Origin: Scytalidium lignicola | Lineage: Eukaryota > Ascomycota > Leotiomycetes | Direction of reading: 5' to 3' | DNA: 64,000 bases | Assembly: GCA_002812745.2 (NCBI GenBank) | Contig: NCSJ02000031.1 | Coordinates: 156,233-220,232, forward strand | Part shown: piece after piece, positions 10,140 through 20,087 of the stretch | Layout of the letters: each line of letters begins with the position of its first letter | Position numbering within the stretch: position 1 is the stretch's first letter | Position numbers and translations under genes: made by a program | Notes under the pieces: generated by a model | Database searches by the model: none | The model's input: only the letters and a program-made list of their open reading frames with translations | What the model was told of the DNA's origin: nothing

Positions 10140-11723
10140 ATGGCGCGGATACAAGAAACTTCAGCAACCAGTTATCGAGCATTCCTCGATTATCTTCGAC
10201 AGAATGGGGAGCTATTAGACGTCCACAAAGAAGTTGATGCAAATCTTGAGGCAGCTGCGATTGTCAGGAAGTCTACAGAGACTCGTAGTGAGGCACCACT
10301 TTTCCATAATGTGGCTGGAGCCAAGAATGGGCTCTGGCGCATTGCTGGTGCAGTCGGGGCCTTAGGGAAGACCGAGGAGACGAAATATGGTCGTATCGCG
10401 GGACATCTAGGTCTTCCTATTACATCTAGCATCAAGGATGTTGTTAACAAAATGCTGGCCTCTAAAACAGCACTTCCTATCCCACCTCGTGTTGTTGCAA
10501 GTGGACCCTGCAAGCAGAACATCATTCGTGGCGCAGAAATCGACCTAGATAACCTTCCTGTTCCTATGATCCATGAAAAGGACGGTGGGAAATATCTGCA
10601 AACATTCGGATTTCATGTAGTACAGACACCTGATGAGAAATGGACGAGTTGGTCAATGCAACGGGCTATGGTTTACAATAAGAACCATTTAGTTGGACTT
10701 GCCGTCGACAAGATTGAACACAACGGGTCGGTACGGGAGCAGTGGAAAGCACAAGGTAAAGATATGCCGTGGGCTTTAGTCCTCGGTGGACCACCGGCGG
10801 CTACGATGGTGAGCTCTATGCCTTTACCAGAAGGTGTATCAGAAGGCGAATACATCGGTTCCGTATTAGGCTATCCAATCGATGTCGTCAAATGCGAGAC
10901 CAGCAATCTTTACGTTCCAGCAACAGCGGAAATCGTTATTGAAGGCGTCGTCTCGAGCACCGAACTGGCGAATGAAGGTCCCTATGGTGAAATGCACGGG
11001 TACTTGTATCCATCTGATATAGTTCCGGATATGCCATTATTTAGGATAGATGCTATTACGTATCGCGACAATGCAATCTTACCCATCACTGCTACAGGGA
11101 GGGCAGCTGACGAGACGGTTCGTATCCCATTCCATTTTCAGCTAGAGATAATTATGTTGGCTAACATCATAATCACATACCAGCACACTATACTCGGCCC
11201 TGTCATGTCAACAGAGATAATAAGAAGAACTCAGGAAGCAGGGTTACCTATCAAAGAAGCCTTTGTCCCATTTGAAGGCCACGGCGTCTGGGCCGTGTTG
11301 CAGGTCGATGGTGCAAAGCTAAGGGAGATGAATACTACCGCTAAAGAGCTTAGCAAAAAAGTCGCAGACGTAGTATTCCAGGTTAAACCAGGGTTTTTCC
11401 TTCACCGTATCTTCCTTGTTGGTGACGATGTCGACCCCTTCGATTTTAAGGAGGTCACATGGGCGTATGCTACACGTTGTCGCCCAGGGATGGATGAGTT
11501 CCTCTTTGACGATTTTCCGGGTTTCTTTCTCATCCCGTTTATGCTTCACGGCCCAGGAAACGGTCATGTTGGTGGGAAGATGGTATCAAATTGTTTACTC
11601 CCAGTTGAGTATACGACTGGCCGTGACTGGATCAATATGAGCTTCGAGGAAGCTTACCCAGAGAAGATTCGGGAGCGCGTATTATCGGAATGGAACGAGT
11701 TAGGCTACACATCGCAACCATGA
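10140..11723 (+). CDS. FDC1: UbiD/Fdc1-family prFMN-dependent decarboxylase, with a frame-preserving intron
   Basis: Start ATG 10140; an open frame extends upstream to 10059 but lies between TATA box and ATG. Read straight through it gives 527 residues, but residues 327-348 (bases 11118-11183) look like an unspliced 66-nt intron: GTTCGT donor, GCTAAC branch point, CCAG acceptor. Removing it joins DET to HTILG as in known Fdc1 and gives 505 residues, against about 500 in Aspergillus niger Fdc1. UbiD enzymes decarboxylate alpha,beta-unsaturated or aromatic acids using prenylated FMN. The catalytic Arg175, Glu279 and Glu284 (A. niger R173, E277, E282) are present, as are likely metal/cofactor ligands His194 and Glu235 (H191, E233). 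The third ligand, Asn168 in A. niger, is Ser170 here. It is divergent from UbiX and followed by regulator 2. The general role is secure; the substrate is not. Confidence 0.93.
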   Translation: MARIQETSATSYRAFLDYLRQNGELLDVHKEVDANLEAAAIVRKSTETRSEAPLFHNVAGAKNGLWRIAGAVGALGKTEETKYGRIAGHLGLPITSSIKDVVNKMLASKTALPIPPRVVASGPCKQNIIRGAEIDLDNLPVPMIHEKDGGKYLQTFGFHVVQTPDEKWTSWSMQRAMVYNKNHLVGLAVDKIEHNGSVREQWKAQGKDMPWALVLGGPPAATMVSSMPLPEGVSEGEYIGSVLGYPIDVVKCETSNLYVPATAEIVIEGVVSSTELANEGPYGEMHGYLYPSDIVPDMPLFRIDAITYRDNAILPITATGRAADETVRIPFHFQLEIIMLANIIITYQHTILGPVMSTEIIRRTQEAGLPIKEAFVPFEGHGVWAVLQVDGAKLREMNTTAKELSKKVADVVFQVKPGFFLHRIFLVGDDVDPFDFKEVTWAYATRCRPGMDEFLFDDFPGFFLIPFMLHGPGNGHVGGKMVSNCLLPVEYTTGRDWINMSFEEAYPEKIRERVLSEWNELGYTSQP

Positions 11724-12653
11724 GCAGTAGTAAGAACCAGAATATTTTCTAGAAATATTCGACAAGCTGAAGTTTAATGTATTGGAATTAGTATGGATTT
11801 TGTAAGCTATCATGGGAGAGTTTCATAGTTTGTAACAAGTTCTAAATATACATTCCTTTCTCTTCGAACCAGAGTTCAATGCCCTCGAATTATTAAATTG
11901 CTCGCTGTTGGGATACAACATACCTTGATACAACTCAAAATGGTGGTATTATCATCATCAAGCAGCTCGAGTAACTCCTCTTACGCATCGCATTTGGTTA
12001 ATAAGCTTGCTGCTCTTGCTCAGGCCGCGCGAGGATGTAGGTCGGCCAGTAGTGCCCCCCCCCCCCAAGCAACTCATTGTATAATAATCTCACTTTTCAA
12101 TTTCTCAACTAATTATACTTAACCTAATCAATGCTTTTATTTAATCAAATTTATCAAGTTTGGATAATATTGGGTGAATATATGTGTGAAAATGTTGAAG
12201 TTGATAGAGAACTCTGAGGCTACAGGAACCGTCTATATACAAAGGGAGAGATTGGCTAATTCTGGCTCCTAGGGATCCATTACTTGATCCATTAATCCGG
12301 TGATACCTGTAATGCTGGTATCGACCATCAATAAACTTGATAATTTGATAAGATACGTAATTTGCCTCTCTGCCCACAAGACAAAAATAGGTGCTCTATG
12401 ATAGACGCAAGCACTGCCGCCAATGCTGACCCACGTTATATGGTTTACACGGTATCGGCGTTGCGTGTGGATTTAGCCACGGCCTTCTTTAATTTTCGAT
12501 TACTGATACATCGATCAGCTTGCTCGCTGGGTGGAATAAAAATTAGTACATAAGTATTTGCTCCCGCTGCCGCCTCCGCCTCCGCTCCCACCAAATCTCA
12601 GAAGGCTAATAATCGATTCAATTTTATTTGGCTTAAGCGGTGTTTATTTAAGG
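11724..12653. other. intergenic region between UbiD and regulator 2
   Basis: 930 bp with no convincing coding sequence. It holds a run of 12 C at 12055-12066 and an interrupted C-rich repeat (CCGCTGCCGCCTCCGCCTCC type) at about 12566-12593, some 65-90 bp before the regulator 2 ATG, where a pyrimidine-rich fungal core promoter would be expected. Confidence 0.5.
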
Positions 12654-14419
12654 ATGTCTAACNTTTTTACATTCTATTCAAGCTTCTCATGCTTGTCAAT
12701 TCTGCCAACGACGTAAACGGAAGTGTAACAAAGCTGTTCCAACTTGCTCATATTGTGCACGGTATGACCATCACAGTTTATTGCTCCGAATGCTGAACTT
12801 AACTAAAGTTACAAATAAGGTTCAGCCGTGATTGTAACTATGAACCACGGATCGGCGCAACGAAAAACAAGCCCGTAACAGTGCAGCTTAACAATGCTAG
12901 ACAAACTTCACAAGCGCTTCCTTTACTGGACCCGTTTTCCGTTGCTGACATCTCAAGCAGAGGAATGATCAGTCAATCTATGATTGATCTTATTATTACC
13001 CACGAAGCCTTCAAGCTTTTTAGAACTACCGACAATATTCTGAGTATTGCAGAGATTTACTTCAGAACTATGCATTCATGTTTGCCCTTCATCTCAAAGG
13101 AAGTTTTCTATGGCCGTGTCGGCGGTATATGGACGCAGCCAAAGGGTGATTTTGCCTTATTAGTGATATGCATGCATACTCTACCGCAAACTTTCATAAA
13201 TGGTATCACCGAGGCAGTAAAGTCCCCAGTGTATGCTTTGGCAAAAAGCATGCTGTCTCTTATAGAGTCTGCAAATATTCTTACCCTGGAAATCGTTCAA
13301 TCGAGACTATTAGTGTGTCTCTATGAAATGGGACACGCAATCCAGCCAGCAGCGTTCCTATCCGTCAGTATTGCTGCAAGAGGCGGAGTCACTCTAGGCA
13401 TTCATAAGTCTTGTGCCCAACAGACTCTGTCCAATCATAAAAATTGGCAAAATTATGAGGAAGAAAAACGAGTATGGTGGGCTATTTTTATACTCCACAC
13501 GTATGTGTCATAACATGATAATTTTAACTTACAGATAGGACTAACATAAGTAAATTAGTTATATTAACCTTTTGGCTGGTTCTTGTCACTTCGTTACAGA
13601 AGACCCTTCAGTTAATGATCAGCTGCCAGTTGACGATGAATTATGGCAAATGAATGTAAGAGAATGTCTTTAAACCTTTGGTAAAGGACTTTTATCTAAT
13701 GTTAAAAAAGATCGTTTCTGACCAACCTTCGTTATCATTGTTAACTCCAACTAATATCAGAGTTGGTCCATTTGCTAGAGCTGTACAAGTTACACATATA
13801 CTCCGTCGTGTGCTTACTCATGTCCTAAAAGTAACTGCTGATCCAATTTTCAATGCCGATGAAGCTCAACAACTCGATGACACGCTTAAAGCATTTGCAG
13901 CACTTTTACCAGAACAATTATCTCAATCTAGCACAAGATTCTGTGGTGCATTAGGTATTTGTACTAGGTACTGATCCCTTATTGGTCTATTTAGCCCTCT
14001 CGTCTTCCAAGCTGATAAAGAAGAAGTGCTAGAATTTTCCTTTACCATTCACATACAAACTCTGATACTGGTCATCGAAGATTTTGTGAATGTAACCTTG
14101 GCCATATTAGCATAAGTTGTTCGTGGACAGTAGATTTTGCGACCTCTTTTCCTTCGAAATTCAAGCCCGAATTCTTCGCGCCCTTTGTCCCGTATAGCCT
14201 CTACCAGGCAGCAATGGTGTACAAACGCCTTGCCCAGGAAAATGATAGCGCTCACCATTTATCAAAGGTGGACTTACTAAGAAAGGTGTTACAATATTAT
14301 AGTCAGAGATGGGGAATTGCTGGTATGCTAGTGTCCTCAACTACATTGAACTTTACGTCTAATACTGTATGTCAGCTCTGTACCTTGGTTATCTTCAGGA
14401 TATTTCGTCTACGGCATGA
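12654..14419 (+). CDS. Zn2Cys6 transcription factor 2 with Fungal_trans domain, 6 exons; one ambiguous base breaks the frame
   Basis: Model: exons 12654-12761, 12820-13500, 13559-13655, 13711-13967, 14027-14322, 14376-14419; introns of 58, 58, 55, 59 and 53 nt with GTATGA, GTATGT, GTAAGA, GTACTG and GTATGC donors. Counting the N at 12663 the total is one base too long; without it the model is 1482 nt, 493 residues, in frame throughout. The cluster is Cys14, 17, 24, 31, 34, 41 (HACQFCQRRKRKC...C..C...C), interrupted by intron 1 as is common. Then comes a Fungal_trans region with EEKRVWWAIFILHTYIN, TEDPSVNDQLPVDDELWQMN and near the end FVPYSLYQAAMVYKRLAQE. Position next to UbiD/UbiX parallels SdrA beside padA1/cdcA in A. 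niger, so it is the best candidate activator of this pair. Orthology to SdrA is inference. Confidence 0.82.
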
Positions 14420-15807
14420 GTTTCGGTGATAAAGCTTAGCAAAGCTCCATTATTGATTCTATGAAATGGAAGAAAGCCCTGAAGTGCAGTAGGTCAAGTT
14501 CATGACTTTAAAGGCCCTGGGACCAGTAACCTGCATGTTATGAGACTGGAGTTGTTATACACGAATTCATAATTATGAAGAATTTGTAAATAGCTAGTGC
14601 TGTCAGAAATTCTGCTTACAGAACTACCAGCAATTGCGGTAGTAAATTGGAGCAATCTTCCAAGCCAACGCATAATCTTTTTGTACCATAGAATATAGCA
14701 ATCATACAAGATATTTCCAATACAGTCCTCTCTCCACGTTGTTACTACTATTGTAATTATTAACATCTCCCTTCTGTGTTTATAATCACACGTATGTTGG
14801 GCATAAATGATGTAGTTAATGACCTTCAAAGAAGATGTAATATTAGGCTAGAATTGCTCTTCGTTAGTGTGCCAGCTTGAATATTTTCTCGCCGTAAGCG
14901 GGCCGACAGGAATTTACAAAAAGAGACAGTTTAATTAAGAGATAGGTTAATCGTCATTCCTGAGCTCAATGGTTGATTATTGATCCAAGATATTTGGCCT
15001 CTGCAATGTTAAGCCCGTTTGAGGCTTTAGCACCACAACCTGGCAAGAAATACTATCCCCCATTCATTCCTGAAGAGAAATATATAGAGAGCCATTTCAG
15101 TGGCTACTAACTAAATACAATAGGTTTGAACTTCCTCATACATTATCATCTACAATTTGCCTTTTCGAGCGTTATTTTTAGAATGCCTCTTCTCTGATTT
15201 TACCTTTCGCCCAATCTGCTCTTATCAGAGGAGAAGAGACAACTCTCTCGCGATCTTAAAGGTATATATGCCAGCGCTAGACTTCCTGTATTCTGTGTTC
15301 ATGTCATCTTCTTAAAGGTGGTAGCTGATTCTCTCTACATTAGCAGCGAAGAAATGGCTGAGATTGTCCGTATCCGTGTTTAGCATATTTCACTTCGGTT
15401 TCCAGGTACGGAACGTCAGGAGCGTTACATGAAGAAGCTGGATGATACAATTGTTTCAATTTCTAAAACAAAACGATTGCGATGGGAAAATCATATTAAT
15501 GAAACACCCCGGGAGCTGTGGAAGGTTCAAAACTTAGTTCCACCGCACCTCTCAGAAGCTCACTGCAACTAGATCAATGGAGACAGGGCGAAACTACGGG
15601 GGTAGGGGAAATAGGGGTTATCACAATATTTGAATCAATAATAATGATATTATATTTGAGATTTTCGAATGAATTTAATAACTTAAGCTCTTGTATACAT
15701 CTTTGAAAGTATCTAGCATGAAAGAGATATACTCATATTTCTGTAATAATAAAATTTAAGAATATCAAGAACCAGTCAAAGAGAAATGTCATTGCTGCAT
15801 ATTCACC
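14420..15807. other. intergenic region with an unexplained short coding-like stretch
   Basis: About 1.4 kb. Most of it shows nothing. Between about 15196 and 15605 two open stretches are joined by possible splice signals: one containing YASARLPVFCVHVIFLK and SSEEMAEIVRI, the next, after a TTTCCAG acceptor near 15405, reading TERQERYMKKLDDTIVSI and ending at a stop. I do not recognise a family. It may be a small gene, the relic of one, or chance. Confidence 0.4.
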
Positions 15808-16973
15808 CTAATTATCGTTCCACTTATACCCTTCTGGCCCGTAGTCCGCTGATAATCTCACTTGGAATAAACCTTTCTCTTGGATCTCGGATTGGTGTTG
15901 TTCTAGTTCATCTACGTCCCAATTGGCGGTGATATAACGACCACGGAGGTAGTCTGCCTTTGGAGATGCTAGGTATAAGTTCATGCCGGCCGCAAGTTCA
16001 ACTACAAACAAATACCAAATCAGAGTATGTTTCGCAAAGACAATGATACACGGGAAGGCTTCTCCCTATAGAGTCACAGCAACGTTAAGGCTTACCAGTG
16101 TCTTTTGCAGCACCACCGAAGGCTTTCCCCATCGCAGTTGGAATTATCCCTGGATGAACTGAAAATACTCTTATATTTGGATGCTCTTAACCTAAAGTTA
16201 GAAGTAATTTTATACTATATTGGTTACGGAACCGGTAGAATAGAACTCACCAGAATGGATAAATTCACTTAGTTTGACTAATGCAAGTTTGGAGATTGAA
16301 TATGACGAACCACCTGGAAATGTTTCAAAGGCAAGCTGTGATGATATGAAAATGATAGTGCCGCCTGTTGAGCCTGCCTTTGCGAGAGATGCTACATATG
16401 CTTCAGTCACCATGTAGGTTCCAAGGACATTTGTTTGCTTTTACATCGTCAGTAGATTGGCCAAGATCACATTAAAGTACACATACTATTGTGGAAATCC
16501 AAGCATCAGCGTTTCCCCCTCCAATTTTTGTACCGTTCCCCGGCCGCCCGGCATTGTTGATCAATATGTCAACATTTCCTACAGCCTTCTCTACGTAATT
16601 CCAAAGAGCAACAACGTCATCTTTAGATGAAACGTCAGTTGGCACAACGTGGATATCCAATGCTGTATTGATGCCTTGAAGCTCTGCTTTTGCTTGTGCA
16701 AGTGCATCACCACTACGCGCGGCTAGAATAATTGCCTTTGCCCCAGCTCGTGCGTAATATTTGGCTGTTGCCTAAGATATTATTGACTTCAGTAAAGACT
16801 ATCAAATACATAAACGCGAAATATAGATCACAAACCAAGCCGATACCACTTCCTCCGCCGGTGATTAGAACTGTCTGGCCTGTGACCGACAGCAATGGAT
16901 TTTCAGGATCAAGTGATGCATACACATCATGGCGAATTATTTTCGTAAACTGATACCGAGAATATAGATCCAT
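15808..16973 (-). CDS. classical short-chain dehydrogenase/reductase, 5 exons
   Basis: Model on the minus strand: exons 16973-16836, 16771-16487, 16437-16251, 16185-16096, 16001-15808; introns of 64, 49, 65 and 94 nt. The total is 894 nt, 297 residues, in frame at every junction. The NAD(P)-binding TGGGSGIG is at about residues 38-45, NNAG at 118-121, catalytic Asn144 (QTNVLG), Ser174 (ISSQ), Tyr187 and Lys191 (YSISK). These are all the residues of an active classical SDR, which interconverts alcohols and ketones using NAD(P)(H). The N-terminal MDLYSRYQFTK extension and VFSVHPGIIPTAM are typical of fungal cluster-associated oxidoreductases. No targeting signal is seen. TATATATA at 17056-17063 lies about 85 bp upstream. 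It follows regulator 2 in convergent orientation. The substrate cannot be told. Confidence 0.9.
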
Positions 16974-18363
16974 TATTTCTTGTTGATGATTTCCTGGTCG
17001 AATTGGTGCAGAGTGATCCGTTTACATAGGACTTAACCTGAATCCTTTTTCTTGATATATATAGAAAAAAGTCAATTAGTAATCATGCCAATATGAATAT
17101 TCAGCCGAAGAAATACGAGCTGGCAGAATACTAATCTCTCATACAAGGATGGGATAAGTAACTGTGTAATGCTTAGATGAACCACGCATCTCGGTGCAGG
17201 TTAACGCCGGTGAAAGGGTGAAAACAAAAAAAGGTCACCAATCACAATGCTAAAATTTGGATGGCGCAAAAAGTGATTGGAAATGGTAATGGGTTAGCAA
17301 AAAAGAAACAAGGGGGAACTCCCATCATCTCTACTGTTGTACGTCACACCTCGACAGCATCCCAGACTGCGGCCAAAAGAAGCCAGAATGCCATCGCTGT
17401 TGGCATATCTAACCAACCAGAATAGGCTAGTTCAAAGGGACTAGAATGCTAATTATCCGCACCCGCATCCACCCGCATCCGCACCCGCCTCGGTGCCCAC
17501 CTCTGTCAATGACTCTCGGCAGTTGTGTCCAATTGGAAAGCATTATCAGCCATGCCCTCCAAACTTTTCAAACTTTATTTTCATATCATCCATTGCATCG
17601 CTTTCCAGGCGAAATACACCTCCAGATTATGTGTTCACGGAAAATGATTAGAACCTGCTTACGAAGAACTCATACAAAAGAAGAATCCTGTCCAAGCTAA
17701 AAAAAAAAATGCTTAATATGCCTCAAACTGACCTCAAAGCGAGCCATGTGGAAATTTATAGATTATCACAGGATTACATCTCCCCCTCGTCTTTTTAGAT
17801 CATGGTGTACTAATATTTGATAAACACTATAGTTTATTAATTGGCGAACGGCCTTGAATGTAAAGAGCAGAAAGCTGTATACTGTTATATTCTATACAGC
17901 CTGATTTTTCGCAAATATTCTTAATTAGCCTGTTTTTTGTTCTGGTTTTTTCAAAACAACAAACAGTTATAACAACTTAACTAATAATGGTTTACATATT
18001 TTTTTATTAAATATATAAGTAGATAGTATATCCAGCCTTCTTCAGCCATCAGAACCGCTCTGGCAAAGAAAATAATTGAAGTTGAAGGCATTGATAGACT
18101 CGATGATTGCTATGAAAAGTGGGCTTGGTAGGCCCGGGAATTACATTATTGCTATCACGTATACATACTCAAGTAAGCCTGTAGTTTCAGTCGGGCCTCT
18201 ATATATTTAAGATTTTCTAAGAGCCTAAACTACACTATCATCCTGACTACTATCAACATATTCGTCTCGATCTCCTTGCATTTACAATCCCACAAATTCC
18301 CTCCCCCATAGGCAGAAGCCTTCCCATACCACCACAGATATTTAGATTTTGTCGGAGAGATTA
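16974..18363. other. intergenic region, no gene recognised
   Basis: About 1.4 kb. The first 100 bp are the promoter of the dehydrogenase (TATATATA at 17056-17063 on the minus strand). A short C-rich hexamer-type repeat (CCGCAC/CCGCAT units) occurs at about 17457-17490. AT content rises toward 17.8-18.1 kb. No conserved protein sequence was found. Confidence 0.55.
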
Positions 18364-19424
18364 TTATATCGGAATTGGGCGATAGAAGGAGAACTTTTGA
18401 TGAGGATCGTACTAACGTTTCAGGGCCTGCAGGCGTTTCTGACGCCACGTCTCGTGTCCATAGATATCTGCAAAACTTTCCCTGCCCACTGCATAGTTGA
18501 TGTATGCATGCAGCTCAGTTTGACCGGTCCTCCTAAGGACTGTATCCCTGATCGTTTCTTCCAGCTTAATGGCATTTTGGTCCGAACTCGCATTATTGTA
18601 GGTGCCTTGGTAGAGGCTTTTGACGCGGTCAGGGGATATTCTTTGTACGTAACAGGCCTCGGTAGGGGTTTTGTACTTACGCGTATGTGAGATCTCCACG
18701 CCAAGGGAAGGCGGTGGAACCTGCTGGCACTGCCTGAACCGCTTGCCTACCAAAGTGTTCCATGACGAATGCTCCTCCCTGCAAGTCCGGGTTCGCAATG
18801 ACGGATTCTCGAGTGAGGTTGTAGACTTTCCGAATGCTAGGAATGTCGGTTGAGTTGACTTGGGCAGGAAATTGCTGGAATCGGAAGCCCGGAGCGCTCA
18901 GGCATAGTGCTCCATCTACACCAGTGCCGCTCACCTCAGCAACCTGATTATACGGGACAGATGCGTTCACGACCTGAACATCTGAGAGTTCTAGGAACAG
19001 AGTAGCTTATTGCGAAACTTCTTTTTCAGAACCGGCATAATTTATCAAGAGGTTTATCGAGGACTGTACGCGCGTTAGTTGGAGGGTTTTCCTTCTTGCT
19101 TTTCATGGAAGAGGGTCATGTATACCTTGGTGTTGCTGATTTGCGGGAAATAAGCAATTATCGAAGTGAGTGTCAGGCCAGGGTCACTTTCTCCTCCAGT
19201 AAACTTGCTGTAGAGGTCATAGAATCGTTCAAGTTTGTCTTCCGAAAAGTAAAAGTTCGCAACATACCACAATCCGTTCGAAGGGAACAAATCATGAGCA
19301 CGATAAGTGATTTGGGTTACGATACCGAAATTATGTCCAGCACCACGAAGACCCCAGAATAAATCAGGATAAGACGTTTCCGAAGTGGTGATTACCGATC
19401 CATTCGCCAGTACCAGAGTAGCGT
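18364..19424 (-). pseudogene. berberine-bridge-type FAD oxidase, 5'-truncated, two nonsense codons
   Basis: Three exon-like pieces on the minus strand (19424-19126, 19063-18681, 18640-18364) join in frame across a 62-nt intron with CTAAC branch and a 40-nt intron. They match the substrate-binding and C-terminal part of BBE-like FAD-linked oxidases: [17 protein letters not shown] near the start, INYAGSEKE, MEHFGRQAVQAVP, and the C-terminal HAYINYAVG...YG...WR...LQALKR then YDPHQKFSF. The N-terminal FAD-binding half, with its GGGHG-type motif, is absent upstream. Two in-frame stops interrupt it: TAA at 19009-19007 and TAG at 18414-18412, the second just before YDPH. Both could come from CAA/CAG by C-to-T change at CpA. 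In a living cluster such an enzyme would oxidise an alcohol or amine intermediate. It lies next to the RIP-mutated block. Confidence 0.75.
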
Positions 19425-20087
19425 CTAGAATGTTAGTGGTAGTGACTGCGGTCAGTCATTTCAAAGATTTCAGTTTGATTGCAAATTCACAAGGCTACTG
19501 AGTACGTGTAGTGGAGAAATATGAGAGATGTTGATGAAGACTCGCCGTGCTTAGATTATCCTTGATTTCGGCTCCGAACTCACTCACTCCGCACTGCGGA
19601 TTTCCTAGCTCCGTAGCCACTAACCCCGGATTCTCACCCTAGCAAGGGCTATCCCCTATCCTTGCTTGGAGATAACGAGGGGGGNAGAACGGCTTTGCGC
19701 CAGATATACAGCCCTCACTCTCTGAATGGTTGTATCTATCATACAGTAGTATCATAGTGGTCGTATACGGTGACAAACATATAAAAAAGAGTCAGCTTTG
19801 ATGTTGCCAGCCACTGCACTGGCCACTCGCGTGCCACGATACAATCTAGATCCATACCCGGCTCTTCAGTTCCTAGCGTTTGCGGCCCGGTGGGGTACCG
19901 TACCGAAGAATCTCAAATTTACCAGTTTTGAGCTAACTAGGGTCAATCTCACCACTTCGGCAACTGCCCCTGTATATGGTATAGCATTCAGCCACCAATA
20001 CTACATACTGAATAATTGTTGTTTACAAGTATAGTATGTTGTTGATGTTGTTTCCTACTCAATTATAGATCAGTTATTCGATCAATT
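19425..20087. other. sequence replacing the 5' part of the oxidase; likely left flank of a DNA transposon
   Basis: About 660 bp of mixed composition. It includes a GC-rich stretch (19570-19700) with TCCGCACTGCGGA, a 13-base inverted repeat around 19588, and an N at 19685 beside a G run. No oxidase sequence is present. The stretch leads directly to the transposase start at 20088, so it is probably the terminal region of that element. I could not define terminal inverted repeats by eye. Confidence 0.35.

Noticed and set aside
10190..10525. Minus-strand open frames inside the UbiD gene (also 11319-11567 and 10673-10855)
   Set aside because: Antisense shadows of a well-conserved coding sequence.
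12881..14258. Regulator 2 as a decayed pseudogene with several frame breaks
   Set aside because: Each break coincides with a short intron with good signals, and the reading frame closes exactly apart from the N at 12663.
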